Positions 15,766-23,976 of a DNA stretch of 64,000 bases are shown piece by piece. The notes beneath the pieces are model-generated. The model was not told the DNA's origin. It saw only the letters and a list, made by a program, of their open reading frames with translations, and searched no databases. Location of the stretch: positions 39,985-103,984 of the forward strand of contig DAHWKJ010000022.1 of the NCBI GenBank assembly GCA_027343695.1, read 5' to 3'. The stretch comes from Sulfobacillus sp. (GTDB lineage: Bacteria; Bacillota; Sulfobacillia; Sulfobacillales; Sulfobacillaceae). Every line of letters begins with the position of its first letter. The stretch's first letter is position 1. The translations under genes were made by a program, and so were the position numbers.

Positions 15766-16523
15766 TGGACGAGGGCCTAACGCCAGAACCATTTGATGAA
15801 GAGGAAATGCGCCGCTGGTTCACGTTATATGGTCCGGGCGTCCTAGCCCCGAGCGCCCGGTTTGACCAGACCCGGTTTTTTAATCAGGAGGCCCCTACTC
15901 ATCCGAGGCGGCACTGGATGGAATGGGGGAGTGCGGTGGCTCTGGTCATGGTGCTTCTGGGAGGCGCACACTTTCTCTCCCTCTCGGATCATCGTGCCGC
16001 ATCGTCTGGGGGGACGGCGCTTCAGTTCCAACCCCTGCATACGAGGGCGTCGTCGCCGGTCTATGAGCCTCCGGCCGGAGCTGCCAACGGCCCGGCGTTT
16101 GCCCCTGTCATGGCAGCCATCCCCACATCCGTCTACAAAAACTCCCGGTTCCACTTCTCCGTGGCGCTACCGACTTTTTTTACTCGCGTCCCATCCCAGT
16201 CGTCCGCTAACGGGGCCATCTGGCACAGTGTCCACCCGCTGGCCGAAGTGCAAGTATATGGTCAAATTAATGCCCTACACAGGACCACCTCCGCATGGAT
16301 TCGTCAGCTTGGTCCGGAAACCTTGTTGCAACGAGGGCGGAACTGGGTGTTGGCGTCGCGTGTCCATGTCGTCAATGGTGTGAAAACCGTGACCGAAGAT
16401 AAGGTCTTTTTAGGCCTACAGGTTGAAGATATCTTGCAGATCCAATATCCGCTGAGGGACCAGGGGCAAGACCGGACGTGGGCCCAGAGAGTCGTCCAAT
16501 CCTTTAGACCGGGTCCTCTATAA
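15765..16523 (+). CDS. Putative membrane anti-sigma factor
   Basis: This 252-residue protein has a short cytoplasmic N-terminus (about 55 residues), one membrane helix (SAVALVMVLLGGAHFLSL) and an extracytoplasmic domain of about 170 residues with FHFSVALPTFFTRVP and TEDKVFLGLQVEDILQIQYP. I see no zinc-binding ZAS motif (HxxxCxxC). The identification rests on topology and on translational coupling to the ECF gene: its ATG overlaps the sigma stop codon, and AAGGAG lies eight bases upstream. It probably binds the sigma factor and releases it on an outside signal. Confidence 0.7.
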   Translation: MDEGLTPEPFDEEEMRRWFTLYGPGVLAPSARFDQTRFFNQEAPTHPRRHWMEWGSAVALVMVLLGGAHFLSLSDHRAASSGGTALQFQPLHTRASSPVYEPPAGAANGPAFAPVMAAIPTSVYKNSRFHFSVALPTFFTRVPSQSSANGAIWHSVHPLAEVQVYGQINALHRTTSAWIRQLGPETLLQRGRNWVLASRVHVVNGVKTVTEDKVFLGLQVEDILQIQYPLRDQGQDRTWAQRVVQSFRPGPL

Positions 16524-16531
16524 CGTTGAGC

Positions 16532-16828
16532 CTAGGCATACTGTGGAGGGTTTGCCTGCCCGAGTCCCGTCAGCGCTTCATGTAATACCTGGATGACTTC
16601 TTGCACGGTGCTGGCCCCCACCGAGCGAGGGTGCGTTAGCCAAGTCTCTAATGTATGACGTAGTCGATATACAGTGTCCATCGTGGTGACGGGTAAGTCG
16701 TCATCACCCAATTGCTGCAGGGTTATATAGGTGGGGCGTAGGTTTTCTGCCGGCACTTGGTCTGGGTGTGACGCTAATAAATATTTCAAATAGGTTACTT
16801 GATTCGCTAACAACTCTCTTGCTTGCAT
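16532..16828 (-). CDS. Hypothetical small helical protein
   Basis: This 98-residue soluble, mostly helical protein has ARELLANQVTYLKYLLASHP and VYRLRHTLETWLTHP. I do not recognise a family. ATG 16828 is chosen because GAGGTGG lies close upstream. A GTG nine bases further up has no spacing for a ribosome site. It lies between the anti-sigma gene, convergent, and topB on the same strand, about 60 bases after the topB stop. Confidence 0.55.
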   Translation of the reverse strand: MQARELLANQVTYLKYLLASHPDQVPAENLRPTYITLQQLGDDDLPVTTMDTVYRLRHTLETWLTHPRSVGASTVQEVIQVLHEALTGLGQANPPQYA

Positions 16829-16888
16829 CCAAGCCACCTCATCCGATTGTCTTCGTCCCGACTATAACGCTCATCTATTGCAAAAATG

Positions 16889-18994
16889 TTACATCGAGCG
16901 TCGGGTCGACGGTTTTGGGGTAGACTTCGGGGGCGCAGAAAAGATAAATTCGACCTTTCCGGTGGAGGGATCGAGATGAAGTTTGGCGCTGAAGGACTTA
17001 CCAGCTTTGCTTTTAAATCCTTTTAACAGGGCAGTGGTCTTTCCCGCCAAAAGCGTTTTGATTTGTGTCTCGGAGAGCTTTTTTCCCGCTAGTTGGTGCC
17101 AAATCGTAAACGAGCAGCCTTCGCGCCAACGGCTGCACCCGTATCCTTTTTTTCCGGCAATGACCTGCCCGGTTCTACACACAGGGCAGAGCCCGAAATC
17201 ACTTGCGATGATTTGGGCTTTTTGTTGCTTAGCTGCGTTGACGATCTGGGTAGTGTAAAGCCGGATGTCCTCGAGGAATGGGGCGGCATCTTCGCGGCCA
17301 TCGGCGATCGCCTCCAAACGAGATTCCCAAGTTCCCGTCATGTCTGGATTCTGGATGTCATCGGGGACCAAGGTCAGAAGGGTGCGGCCCTTCTCCGTCG
17401 AAACCAGCGTTTTCTTGCTGCGCTCGATGTAATCGCGCGTCAGGAGCACTTCGACGATGCGAGCGCGGGTCGCTGGAGTCCCGAGGCCGAACTTTTCCAT
17501 CAGGGCAAGCAGGCTGGCATCGTTAAGGGCCGGGGGCGCCTTGGTTTCTTTACTCTGTACGTCACTGTGATCGACCGTCACCGCCTGGCTTTTTTTGAGA
17601 CCGAGAGGTATTTTGGTGGGGCGACCAGATTTAGCGTCGGCAGATTCCTCGTCGTTATCTTCGGGAAGCGCCTTAAGGGCCGCGCGCCATCCGGCCTCGA
17701 TGACGGTGGTGCCGCGGGTTTGAAAGAGTTCGGCAGCCACTTCCGTAATGACCACGGTACGCTCATCGGTTCCTGAGGGCATGAGGCTGGCAATGAGGCG
17801 GCGCGCAACGAGGTCGAAAATCTTCGCTTCTCGGTCAGGCAGTCCGTGGGGTACCGCGCCGGTAGGAATCATGGCATAATGACCCGCCGTTGCCACTTTG
17901 GCATCATCGACCAGGCGTTTTACGCGGAGTGGGTCGGGTAAACTGTCGGCGAGGCTTCGGTAAGCGCTGGTCTCTAAAATGGTTTTCAGTCGACTGCAGA
18001 AGCTAGCGGCGATGGCGTGGGTTACGTGCCGTGCATCGGTACGTGGATAGCTGATGAGATGTTTTTCGTATAAGGCTTGTGCCACGTCCAATGTTTGTTG
18101 GGCCGTGAGGCCGAACCGGCGATTGGCCTCTTTTTGCAGATCGTTCAGCGAGAAAAGGAGTGGGGGGTGAACGGTTACCCGTTTTTTCTCAATCGACAGG
18201 ATTTTTCCGTCGTCGTTTGGATTTATTTTGGCGGCGATGCGGTCCGCTTCCTCGCGACCATTAAAGCGATCCGTGGTGTCTTTGCCGTCGGAACGAAACC
18301 AGACGCCCTGGTACTCGCCTTGTGGAGCGCGAAACGTCACGACGAGCTGCCAATATGGCGTGGGAGTGAACTCGCGAATCGCGCGGTCCCGGTCGACAAT
18401 GAGGCGTAGCGTAGGTGTCTGCACTCGGCCGACCGATAAGGCGCCTTGCCCTCGCTGCCCATGGCGAATCGTAAATGCCCGGGTGGCATTGAGGCCGACC
18501 AGCCAGTCGGCCTGACTCCGGGCTTTAGCGGCTTCGGCGAGTGAATTATAGTGTGCCAAAGGTTTTGCTGCGGCCAGTGCGGTCTGAATACCCGATACGG
18601 TGTTTTCGGACAACCAGAGCCGTTTTACGGGCGCCGTAACGGCGGCCCATTCATAGATATAGCGAAAAATTAGCTCGCCTTCGCGATCCGCATCGGTGGC
18701 GCTTAAAATAAGGTCGGCACCCCGCATTAACTTGGCGATGAGCCGCAATTGCTTTAAGGTTTTGGGTACCGGTTCTAATGTGAAGGGATCCGGGAGCATG
18801 GGCAATGTATCAAGCGTCCAGCGTTTCCATTCCGCCTGATAGGTTTCAGGACTAGCCAGCGTCACGAGATGGCCAAAGCCCCAGGTAATGGTATCGTCAC
18901 CTACCGTAAGATATCCGTCGTGCGATGTGACATGCGGCCCCAAAGCGTGGGCAATGTCGCGTCCTACAGAAGGCTTTTCGGTCACGATGAGCAC
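16889..18994 (-). CDS. topB: DNA topoisomerase III (type IA)
   Basis: This 701-residue enzyme relaxes and decatenates DNA through a transient 5' phosphotyrosine. The Toprim domain opens with LIVTEKPSVGRDIA and holds SATDADREGELIF. The active-site region is KHLISYPRTDARH, with its Tyr as the nucleophile. The C-terminal tail carries a topoisomerase zinc-ribbon-like segment CPVCRTG...YGCSRWREGC and an extra helical end. The length fits TopB (about 650-730). GTG 18994 has GGAGA eight bases upstream. It is the single large gene of its transcript, divergent from the membrane protein at 19177. The second strand carries several long antisense frames that are not genes. Confidence 0.94.
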   Translation of the reverse strand: MLIVTEKPSVGRDIAHALGPHVTSHDGYLTVGDDTITWGFGHLVTLASPETYQAEWKRWTLDTLPMLPDPFTLEPVPKTLKQLRLIAKLMRGADLILSATDADREGELIFRYIYEWAAVTAPVKRLWLSENTVSGIQTALAAAKPLAHYNSLAEAAKARSQADWLVGLNATRAFTIRHGQRGQGALSVGRVQTPTLRLIVDRDRAIREFTPTPYWQLVVTFRAPQGEYQGVWFRSDGKDTTDRFNGREEADRIAAKINPNDDGKILSIEKKRVTVHPPLLFSLNDLQKEANRRFGLTAQQTLDVAQALYEKHLISYPRTDARHVTHAIAASFCSRLKTILETSAYRSLADSLPDPLRVKRLVDDAKVATAGHYAMIPTGAVPHGLPDREAKIFDLVARRLIASLMPSGTDERTVVITEVAAELFQTRGTTVIEAGWRAALKALPEDNDEESADAKSGRPTKIPLGLKKSQAVTVDHSDVQSKETKAPPALNDASLLALMEKFGLGTPATRARIVEVLLTRDYIERSKKTLVSTEKGRTLLTLVPDDIQNPDMTGTWESRLEAIADGREDAAPFLEDIRLYTTQIVNAAKQQKAQIIASDFGLCPVCRTGQVIAGKKGYGCSRWREGCSFTIWHQLAGKKLSETQIKTLLAGKTTALLKGFKSKAGKSFSAKLHLDPSTGKVEFIFSAPPKSTPKPSTRRSM

Positions 18995-19176
18995 GAGATC
19001 AGTCTCCTCACCAACGATTAATGCCCGTCATCCGGGGAGTATCATTGAAGGCATCCTACCATCAAACCCTCTATGGTGACTACTGCTTAACGACCCCACG
19101 CGATCGAGTTTGCGAGGATGCCAGGCGTCTCTTATAATGCTGATGGCTTGGTGATCCTGTGTTGGAGGTGGCATTC

Positions 19177-20265
19177 ATGGATATGAGTAACCATCCCACC
19201 GCGTTAATTTTGTGGCAATTTTACGGGATCTTACTGAAAGAATTGGTGATCATCGGCGTAGCGGTGGCCGTAGGACGGTGGTGGGTGCGCAACCAACGCA
19301 AGGCTCGTTTCCAGTCCGCGCCAGGGACTTCGTTACCGGAGCGCAGGATGCTTTGGTGGGGGTTTGGTGGGCTATGGATCCTGGCTGGTCTCCTGCAGGC
19401 ACAACCCGCGATGAGTACAGAATTTGTTCCGCATTATTTAGTGCCTAATTTAAATGGTCAACCCTTTTGGCTTTTTAATCTCATGGAGGCTGGGGTTGTT
19501 CAATGGGCACGGCATCCGATGTTTTGGGACACCTGTACGGTGTGGTTGCAATTGGGAATCGGCGTAACCATGATATGGGGACGAGAAGGGCGATGGGCCC
19601 GTATCGCGCTTTGGGCGGCGGTTTTATGGTCGTTATGGGTATGGGTTATGGGTGAAGGAATCGGCGGTCTTTTGGTGCCGGGTGAGAATAGTTGGTTGGC
19701 AGGGGCACCTGGGGCTTCGTTATTTTATGGTCTGGCGGCGTTGGCCTTGCTCGTCCCCCCCGAGCGGTTTACCAAGGCGCGTGTGCAACGTTGGATCGCC
19801 CGAGGATTTACGATTCTGTGGGGATTTATGGCGGTGCTCGAAATATGGCCGCCAGATGGCTATTGGACCGGTCGAATACTTTCCAATGCGACCTTTAACA
19901 TGGCCGAGATGCCCCAACCACACTGGATTTCCGCTCCAGTCTATGCGACCGCGCGACTTTTATTGGACCATCCCCACCTAATCAACACGGTAATTGTCCT
20001 GATGTTGGTGCTTTTAGCACTGGGATGGGGATTGTGGCCCAGTAGAGTCGTGGCGTGGGTTACGGCGGTGTGGGTTATCCTCACTTGGGCTCTTTGCCAG
20101 GACTATGGAGTGCTTGGTGGGTTGGCAAGTGATCCGAATACCGGACTCCCTGCATTAATCTTCGTCGTGGTATTTCTGTCTCTGAGAAAATCGGAATCGG
20201 TTGGCAAAGACCCGATATCGTGGGCGGCGGACGATTGCGATACGGGTACCCTGGCTCATGACTAG
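19177..20265 (+). CDS. Multi-spanning membrane protein of unknown function
   Basis: This 362-residue protein has about nine hydrophobic helices, for example ILLKELVIIGVAVAVGRWW, LWWGFGGLWILAGLLQ, IALWAAVLWSLWVWVMG, LINTVIVLMLVLLALGWGL and LPALIFVVVFLSL, and a short polar C-terminus. The segment LCQDYGVLGGLASDPNTGLP with Asp and Asn resembles loops of some DoxX-like proteins, but no firm family can be named. GGAGGTG lies about seven bases before ATG 19177. An in-frame upstream start at 19159 lacks that spacing. It precedes the respiratory cluster and may belong to it functionally. Confidence 0.65.
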   Translation: MDMSNHPTALILWQFYGILLKELVIIGVAVAVGRWWVRNQRKARFQSAPGTSLPERRMLWWGFGGLWILAGLLQAQPAMSTEFVPHYLVPNLNGQPFWLFNLMEAGVVQWARHPMFWDTCTVWLQLGIGVTMIWGREGRWARIALWAAVLWSLWVWVMGEGIGGLLVPGENSWLAGAPGASLFYGLAALALLVPPERFTKARVQRWIARGFTILWGFMAVLEIWPPDGYWTGRILSNATFNMAEMPQPHWISAPVYATARLLLDHPHLINTVIVLMLVLLALGWGLWPSRVVAWVTAVWVILTWALCQDYGVLGGLASDPNTGLPALIFVVVFLSLRKSESVGKDPISWAADDCDTGTLAHD

Positions 20266-20383
20266 ATTTTCCTCTTTCGTTAGGCTTCGCAGCGGTTCGA
20301 TAGGTAGACAACGTTCTCGCGGAACCCTGCAGTGACCCCGGGGAAATTAGTCCCATCCCTTGTGCGAAAATCCGGAATCTCCT

Positions 20384-20408
20384 ATCCTAAACATAGGATC
20401 TATTTTTT
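20384..20408 (+). terminator. Weak terminator-like hairpin
   Basis: ATCCTA (20384-20389) pairs with TAGGAT (20394-20399) around a 4-base loop, and six T residues follow (20403-20408). The stem is short and AT-rich. It could end the preceding membrane-protein transcript or serve as an operator for the next gene. Confidence 0.35.
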
Positions 20409-20442
20409 AAGTGATGGAAACAGGATGAGAGGAGGGCGCACA

Positions 20443-20541
20443 ATGGCCTTTGTCGAGACAGTTTTCTTGACCGCAGTACCACTCTTTGTGGCAGTCGTCG
20501 TAATCTTGTCAATTACCTTATTGAAGGATTATAAATTTTAG
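20443..20541 (+). CDS. 32-residue single-helix membrane peptide
   Basis: The short frame MAFVETVFLTAVPLFVAVVV... is almost entirely one membrane helix with a charged tail LLKDYKF. A strong GGAGGG ribosome site lies seven bases before the ATG. Such mini-proteins are common as small subunits of respiratory oxidases. The position right before the oxidase cluster fits this, but no family is recognised. Its stop is three bases from the stop of a convergent 35-residue peptide. Confidence 0.55.
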   Translation: MAFVETVFLTAVPLFVAVVVILSITLLKDYKF

Positions 20542-20544
20542 TCA

Positions 20545-20652
20545 CTAGTCGTCGTCTCGCGCATGTCCGTGTTTACGCTCCCCAATTCCGACAATAATCA
20601 CCAGGATGAGGGCAGCTAAGAAGATAAGGGCTGAAACTAGCGTGAAGTTCAT
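20545..20652 (-). CDS. 35-residue single-helix membrane peptide
   Basis: On the minus strand AAAGGAGAG precedes an ATG (20652) by seven bases, opening a 35-codon frame. It begins MNFTLVSALIFLAALILVI, followed by a charged tail GERKHGHARDDD. The frame is one membrane helix plus a polar His/Asp-rich C-terminus. It was found by reading the strand by eye. It converges on the 32-residue peptide with three bases between stops. Its function is unknown, and a membrane-complex assembly or respiratory role is only inferred from position. Confidence 0.5.
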   Translation of the reverse strand: MNFTLVSALIFLAALILVIIVGIGERKHGHARDDD

Positions 20653-20747
20653 GCAGAGACTCTCCTTTCGGCAGCAACACGAAGACGGCGTGTGTACGTC
20701 ATTGTAGCCGAAAATACGAGGTGTGACGAGACATAAAGGAGCCCACT

Positions 20748-20981
20748 ATGAGTTACTTAGTCTGGACATATTTGGGCTTACTGGCATCGTCAGCCAGTGG
20801 TGCATTTTTGTTTTTTGGGTTTGCGCTGTTTGGTCCACCCAAGCGACGACCCACCAATTCTGGCGCCGTGCCGCTAACACGAAAAACCTTGCCGTTCCGA
20901 TGGGTTAGCCTGCATGTGATGTTGGCGACTGTTACATTGGGACTCTTCACGGTGACGGTAATAACGATCCATATCCCCTAA
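20748..20981 (+). CDS. Two-helix membrane protein, oxidase-cluster paralogue A
   Basis: This 77-residue protein has helix 1 (YLVWTYLGLLASSASGAFLFF), a basic loop with KRRP and helix 2 (WVSLHVMLATVTLGLFTVTV). It shares KRRP after helix 1 and an LHxxxAxxT pattern at the start of helix 2 with the next gene, so the two look like diverged paralogues. The in-membrane His could be structural or bind a cofactor. AAGGAG lies six bases before the ATG. No family is recognised. It is the first of at least three genes leading into the oxidase operon. Confidence 0.65.
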   Translation: MSYLVWTYLGLLASSASGAFLFFGFALFGPPKRRPTNSGAVPLTRKTLPFRWVSLHVMLATVTLGLFTVTVITIHIP

Positions 20982-21064
20982 CACCGCGGTGGTAGTTGAT
21001 AGAGGACCCAAAGCCATCCCATTGGTCTTGAGGCTCGGTGCTCTGAAAGGAAGCGGCTTTTTTC

Positions 21065-21379
21065 ATGAAGTACTGGATCTACGTGGCTTACGGGACATAT
21101 TTGGTTACTTATTTAACGGGATTGAGCTTTTATATTCGATTCGACGCGAAAAGGCGGCCTTTGCGACGCCGCTTATTGGGACTACACCTCATCATGGCCG
21201 TATTAACCTTTATCACACTGACATCAGCCATGGGGATTTATGCCTTTCCTCGTGTGGCGTCAAAACCGGAGACCAGCCGTCGCTCTACCATGTGGTATGA
21301 CGCACGACAGCATCGCGCGGAACTCAAACAGTATCAGACTACCCATTCCGGTAACCTGCCGTCCGGACTAGGACAATAA
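21065..21379 (+). CDS. Two-helix membrane protein, oxidase-cluster paralogue B
   Basis: This 104-residue protein has helix 1 (YWIYVAYGTYLVTYLTGLSF), a basic loop with KRRP, helix 2 (LLGLHLIMAVLTFITLTSAM) and a polar cytoplasmic tail rich in Gln and Ser. It shares KRRP and the LHxxxAxxT pattern with the preceding 77-residue protein. AAAGGAAG lies about 13 bases before the ATG. It starts 83 bases after its neighbour. I do not recognise a characterised family. Confidence 0.65.
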   Translation: MKYWIYVAYGTYLVTYLTGLSFYIRFDAKRRPLRRRLLGLHLIMAVLTFITLTSAMGIYAFPRVASKPETSRRSTMWYDARQHRAELKQYQTTHSGNLPSGLGQ

Positions 21380-21409
21380 CAGACATGAAGGCAGATGGGG
21401 AGATGTTTT

Positions 21410-22189
21410 ATGAATAAACCGTGGACAGACTCTTGGGAGCGTTCATCGACTTATTGGCGTGCTGCCTGGAAAAATAATTGGCTCGTCCCCATGGGATTTG
21501 CGACGTTGGCGGTGACTTTGTGGTCCGTGGTGAATCCTGCCGTCGTTCCGTTTTTGTTTTTTCGGATCCAACCGATAAACGATCCGATAATCGGGTTCGC
21601 ATTTGAACACAATCTGACGGCATTGACGGCATCCTGGGGACGTATCCTCATCAGTAGTGCCGTGCTCATGGCTCTTGGGATCGGGATCAGCCGACGTATT
21701 GTGGGGAGTTCTCTTAAGACTCGGTCCCGCGTAGTGGGAAGCATTATGGCCGGGGTCTTGCTCATGGTGTCGTGGGGTACGTTAGCGATCATGGGGGTGC
21801 CGATTTTCCCCGGGAATGGGCATTCGGGACTGAATATTGGGGTCAGTAGTGCGTTGGCCATAGTCGTCTTGCCTACGGTGTTTTGGTGGTGGCCGTGGCG
21901 TCTCGGGCATCATGGGGGCTCGGTCATCGAATTTATGGGATGGTTAGGCACAGCGCTCCTAGAAAAGCTTCTGATGGCATGGGCTTGGCTACTGGGAATT
22001 GTCGTCGCAGAGATGTTGGCCGCGGGAGTGGCCTGGACCACCTTTTCCCCGTTGATCGGCATGATTGTGCTTTCAGCGGTATCGATAGGGTTGTGCGGCT
22101 TTATGTGGAAGGCAGCCCACTACTACGTTTTGGGATCGCTAGACGAAAAGCGAACGACGCCACAGGGTGATGTACCGGCCCTTGATTAA
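21410..22189 (+). CDS. Six-helix membrane protein of the oxidase cluster
   Basis: This 259-residue protein has about six membrane helices: VPMGFATLAVTLWSVV, GRILISSAVLMALGIGI, MAGVLLMVSWGTLAIMG, ALAIVVLPTVFWWWPW, LLMAWAWLLGIVVAEML and LIGMIVLSAVSIGLCGF. I do not recognise a family. GGGGAG lies seven bases before ATG 21410. An upstream in-frame start at 21395 has no ribosome site. It lies between the two-helix paralogues and the cupredoxin gene on the same strand, so it probably belongs to the same respiratory unit, perhaps as an electron-entry or assembly subunit. Confidence 0.65.
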   Translation: MNKPWTDSWERSSTYWRAAWKNNWLVPMGFATLAVTLWSVVNPAVVPFLFFRIQPINDPIIGFAFEHNLTALTASWGRILISSAVLMALGIGISRRIVGSSLKTRSRVVGSIMAGVLLMVSWGTLAIMGVPIFPGNGHSGLNIGVSSALAIVVLPTVFWWWPWRLGHHGGSVIEFMGWLGTALLEKLLMAWAWLLGIVVAEMLAAGVAWTTFSPLIGMIVLSAVSIGLCGFMWKAAHYYVLGSLDEKRTTPQGDVPALD

Positions 22190-22346
22190 CCTCGGGCGAG
22201 AAAAAAACCGGCACCACGGGAAGGAGATTGCGAAATTGTGTCGAATTCATCGTGGTGTTATTTAAGTCTATTGCAGGCCATGACACCGAAAGGTGACATG
22301 AGGGAAAGAGTACAGCTCAAGTCTTTCGTGATAGGAGGAGGAATCG

Positions 22347-22988
22347 TTGGACGAGCAGCAGGATCTTAGCCAGGAGGAATTATCGGCATCATTGCCTAAT
22401 TGGAGTCGCCGCAAATTCATACTGGGAAGCGCGGGGATTGCGGTGGCGGGGATGGCGGCATTATGGGCGCGTACACCAATAGTGAGTGCGGCGCGTGGAG
22501 TGTTTGGGTCACCCGTGGACACGGGACTAATCCATGTCTACCAAGAGGACTTTTATTTCGTTCCAAACTACATGACATGGCAAGTAGGAAACAAGATGAC
22601 CATGCGCCTACATAATATGAGCACCACACGTTGGCACGAGATGCAAATAGGTCGCGATGTCAGTCACGAGAACACCGTGTTTGGAACCTTGACAGCCGAT
22701 GGGTTTACTGATGACTTCTGGGCGGGAGTACCGGTAACGTTTAGTAATCCCTACAAAATCGACAACTTGGTGTACAACAAGGCCATTCCAACGTTTATCG
22801 GACCCAAATCCGAGTATAAGTTGACTACGGGGGGCGCTTTTAGTCCGACACTGAAACCCGGCGGGCATATTGACATTACGTTTGTGGTGCCTGACAAACC
22901 GGGGATTTGGCAATACGGATGCTTTGTCCAAAATGCCGCCCATTGGCGATTTGGTATGCGAGGCACGCTTAATGTGATCAAGGCGTAG
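22347..22988 (+). CDS. Tat-exported cupredoxin (type 1 copper protein)
   Basis: The 213-residue precursor starts with a Tat signal (SRRKFILGSAGIAVAGMAAL) and continues as a cupredoxin. Its putative type 1 copper ligands are H97 (TRWHEM), C192 and H199 (YGCFVQNAAHWRF) and M204 (GMRG). The spacing C-x6-H-x4-M is that of a blue-copper site with an axial Met. It would sit on the outer face of the membrane and pass electrons to CuA of subunit II, as sulfocyanin or rusticyanin do in acidophiles. That role is inferred from location directly before coxB. TTG 22347 has GGAGGAGG just upstream. Confidence 0.75.
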   Translation: MDEQQDLSQEELSASLPNWSRRKFILGSAGIAVAGMAALWARTPIVSAARGVFGSPVDTGLIHVYQEDFYFVPNYMTWQVGNKMTMRLHNMSTTRWHEMQIGRDVSHENTVFGTLTADGFTDDFWAGVPVTFSNPYKIDNLVYNKAIPTFIGPKSEYKLTTGGAFSPTLKPGGHIDITFVVPDKPGIWQYGCFVQNAAHWRFGMRGTLNVIKA

Positions 22989-23057
22989 CGGCGTCACACG
23001 ATCGATCGTATAAGGGATTATTTAGACGAAATATTCCGAGAAAGGAGGCGGTTCCTC

Positions 23058-23879
23058 ATGGGAAGCCTTGTGATGTTTGGGGTGCTTTGGGTCGTGGGTT
23101 CATTACTCGCAGAATGGGGAGCGACCGCGTGGATTGATTCAGCGCCGAACGGAGCTGGTCCGTATTTCGGTACGGCATCCAATCTGGGGATCGTTGGGGT
23201 GCATGCATTCGACTTTTTGGTTTGGGTGGCAGTGCCAATCTTTGTCTTTGTGGTGTTGATGATCCTGTTCGCTATGGTGAAATTTCGTGCGCGTCGTAGT
23301 GAGAAGGTAGCGGATGCTCCCTCTCAAGTACGTAATAACAAAGTGTTCGTCGGGACCTGGATTTTAATTAGTATCCTGTTGAACCTGCTTATTTGGTTAC
23401 ACCCCAACGCGAGCGGATTAGAGCAGGTGTTTGCCGCACAACTACCGGCCAACAACCCAAAACCCGTCGTGGTAGATGTAACGGCGCGCCAGTGGGAGTG
23501 GATTTTCAGCTATCCTCAGTATCACATTACACAATCACTGAATGCGAGTGGACAGGACACCTTGTATATGCCGGTTAATCGACCGGTAAAGTTTGTTCTG
23601 CGTTCTTATGATCCATTTCACAGTTATGCACATCAGGTTGATGTCATCCACGGATTTTGGATTCCCGCATTTGGCGTCAAGTTGGATGTGATCCCGGGTG
23701 AGACCCGCATACTGTACCTTACCGCCAACAAGCTAATTTCCACCGAGAGTAATCCGATGGCTCGGGTGCAGTGTTCGGAAGTGTGTGGACCGGGTCACCC
23801 CTACATGGAAGCCAACTTGCACGTCGTGACGGGCTCGCAATTTGCCGCATGGGCTAAAGCTCAGGCTGCGCATGGATAG
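23058..23879 (+). CDS. coxB: Cytochrome c oxidase subunit II
   Basis: Subunit II receives electrons through the dinuclear CuA centre. The 273-residue protein has an N-terminal membrane helix, a pair at about residues 55-110 (including AVPIFVFVVLMILFAMVKF) and a cupredoxin domain. All CuA ligands are present: H198 (VIHGFWIP) and C239, C243, H247 and M250 (CSEVCGPGHPYM). The aromatic QWEWIF electron-entry segment is present. There is no fused haem c domain. AAAGGAGG lies nine bases before ATG 23058. It is followed 97 bases later by subunit I. Confidence 0.93.
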   Translation: MGSLVMFGVLWVVGSLLAEWGATAWIDSAPNGAGPYFGTASNLGIVGVHAFDFLVWVAVPIFVFVVLMILFAMVKFRARRSEKVADAPSQVRNNKVFVGTWILISILLNLLIWLHPNASGLEQVFAAQLPANNPKPVVVDVTARQWEWIFSYPQYHITQSLNASGQDTLYMPVNRPVKFVLRSYDPFHSYAHQVDVIHGFWIPAFGVKLDVIPGETRILYLTANKLISTESNPMARVQCSEVCGPGHPYMEANLHVVTGSQFAAWAKAQAAHG

Positions 23880-23976
23880 TGAGAACGATGATTCGCGTCT
23901 CTGATCGGCAGTTCGGAGCGCTACAGTGCGAATGCGTTTGCATCCAAAAATAGGTGTTTCAAAGGAGGTTACAGTC

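Noticed and set aside
17093..17776. Long open frame opposite topB
   Set aside because: It is antisense to conserved topoisomerase sequence and has no ribosome site or family-like residues.
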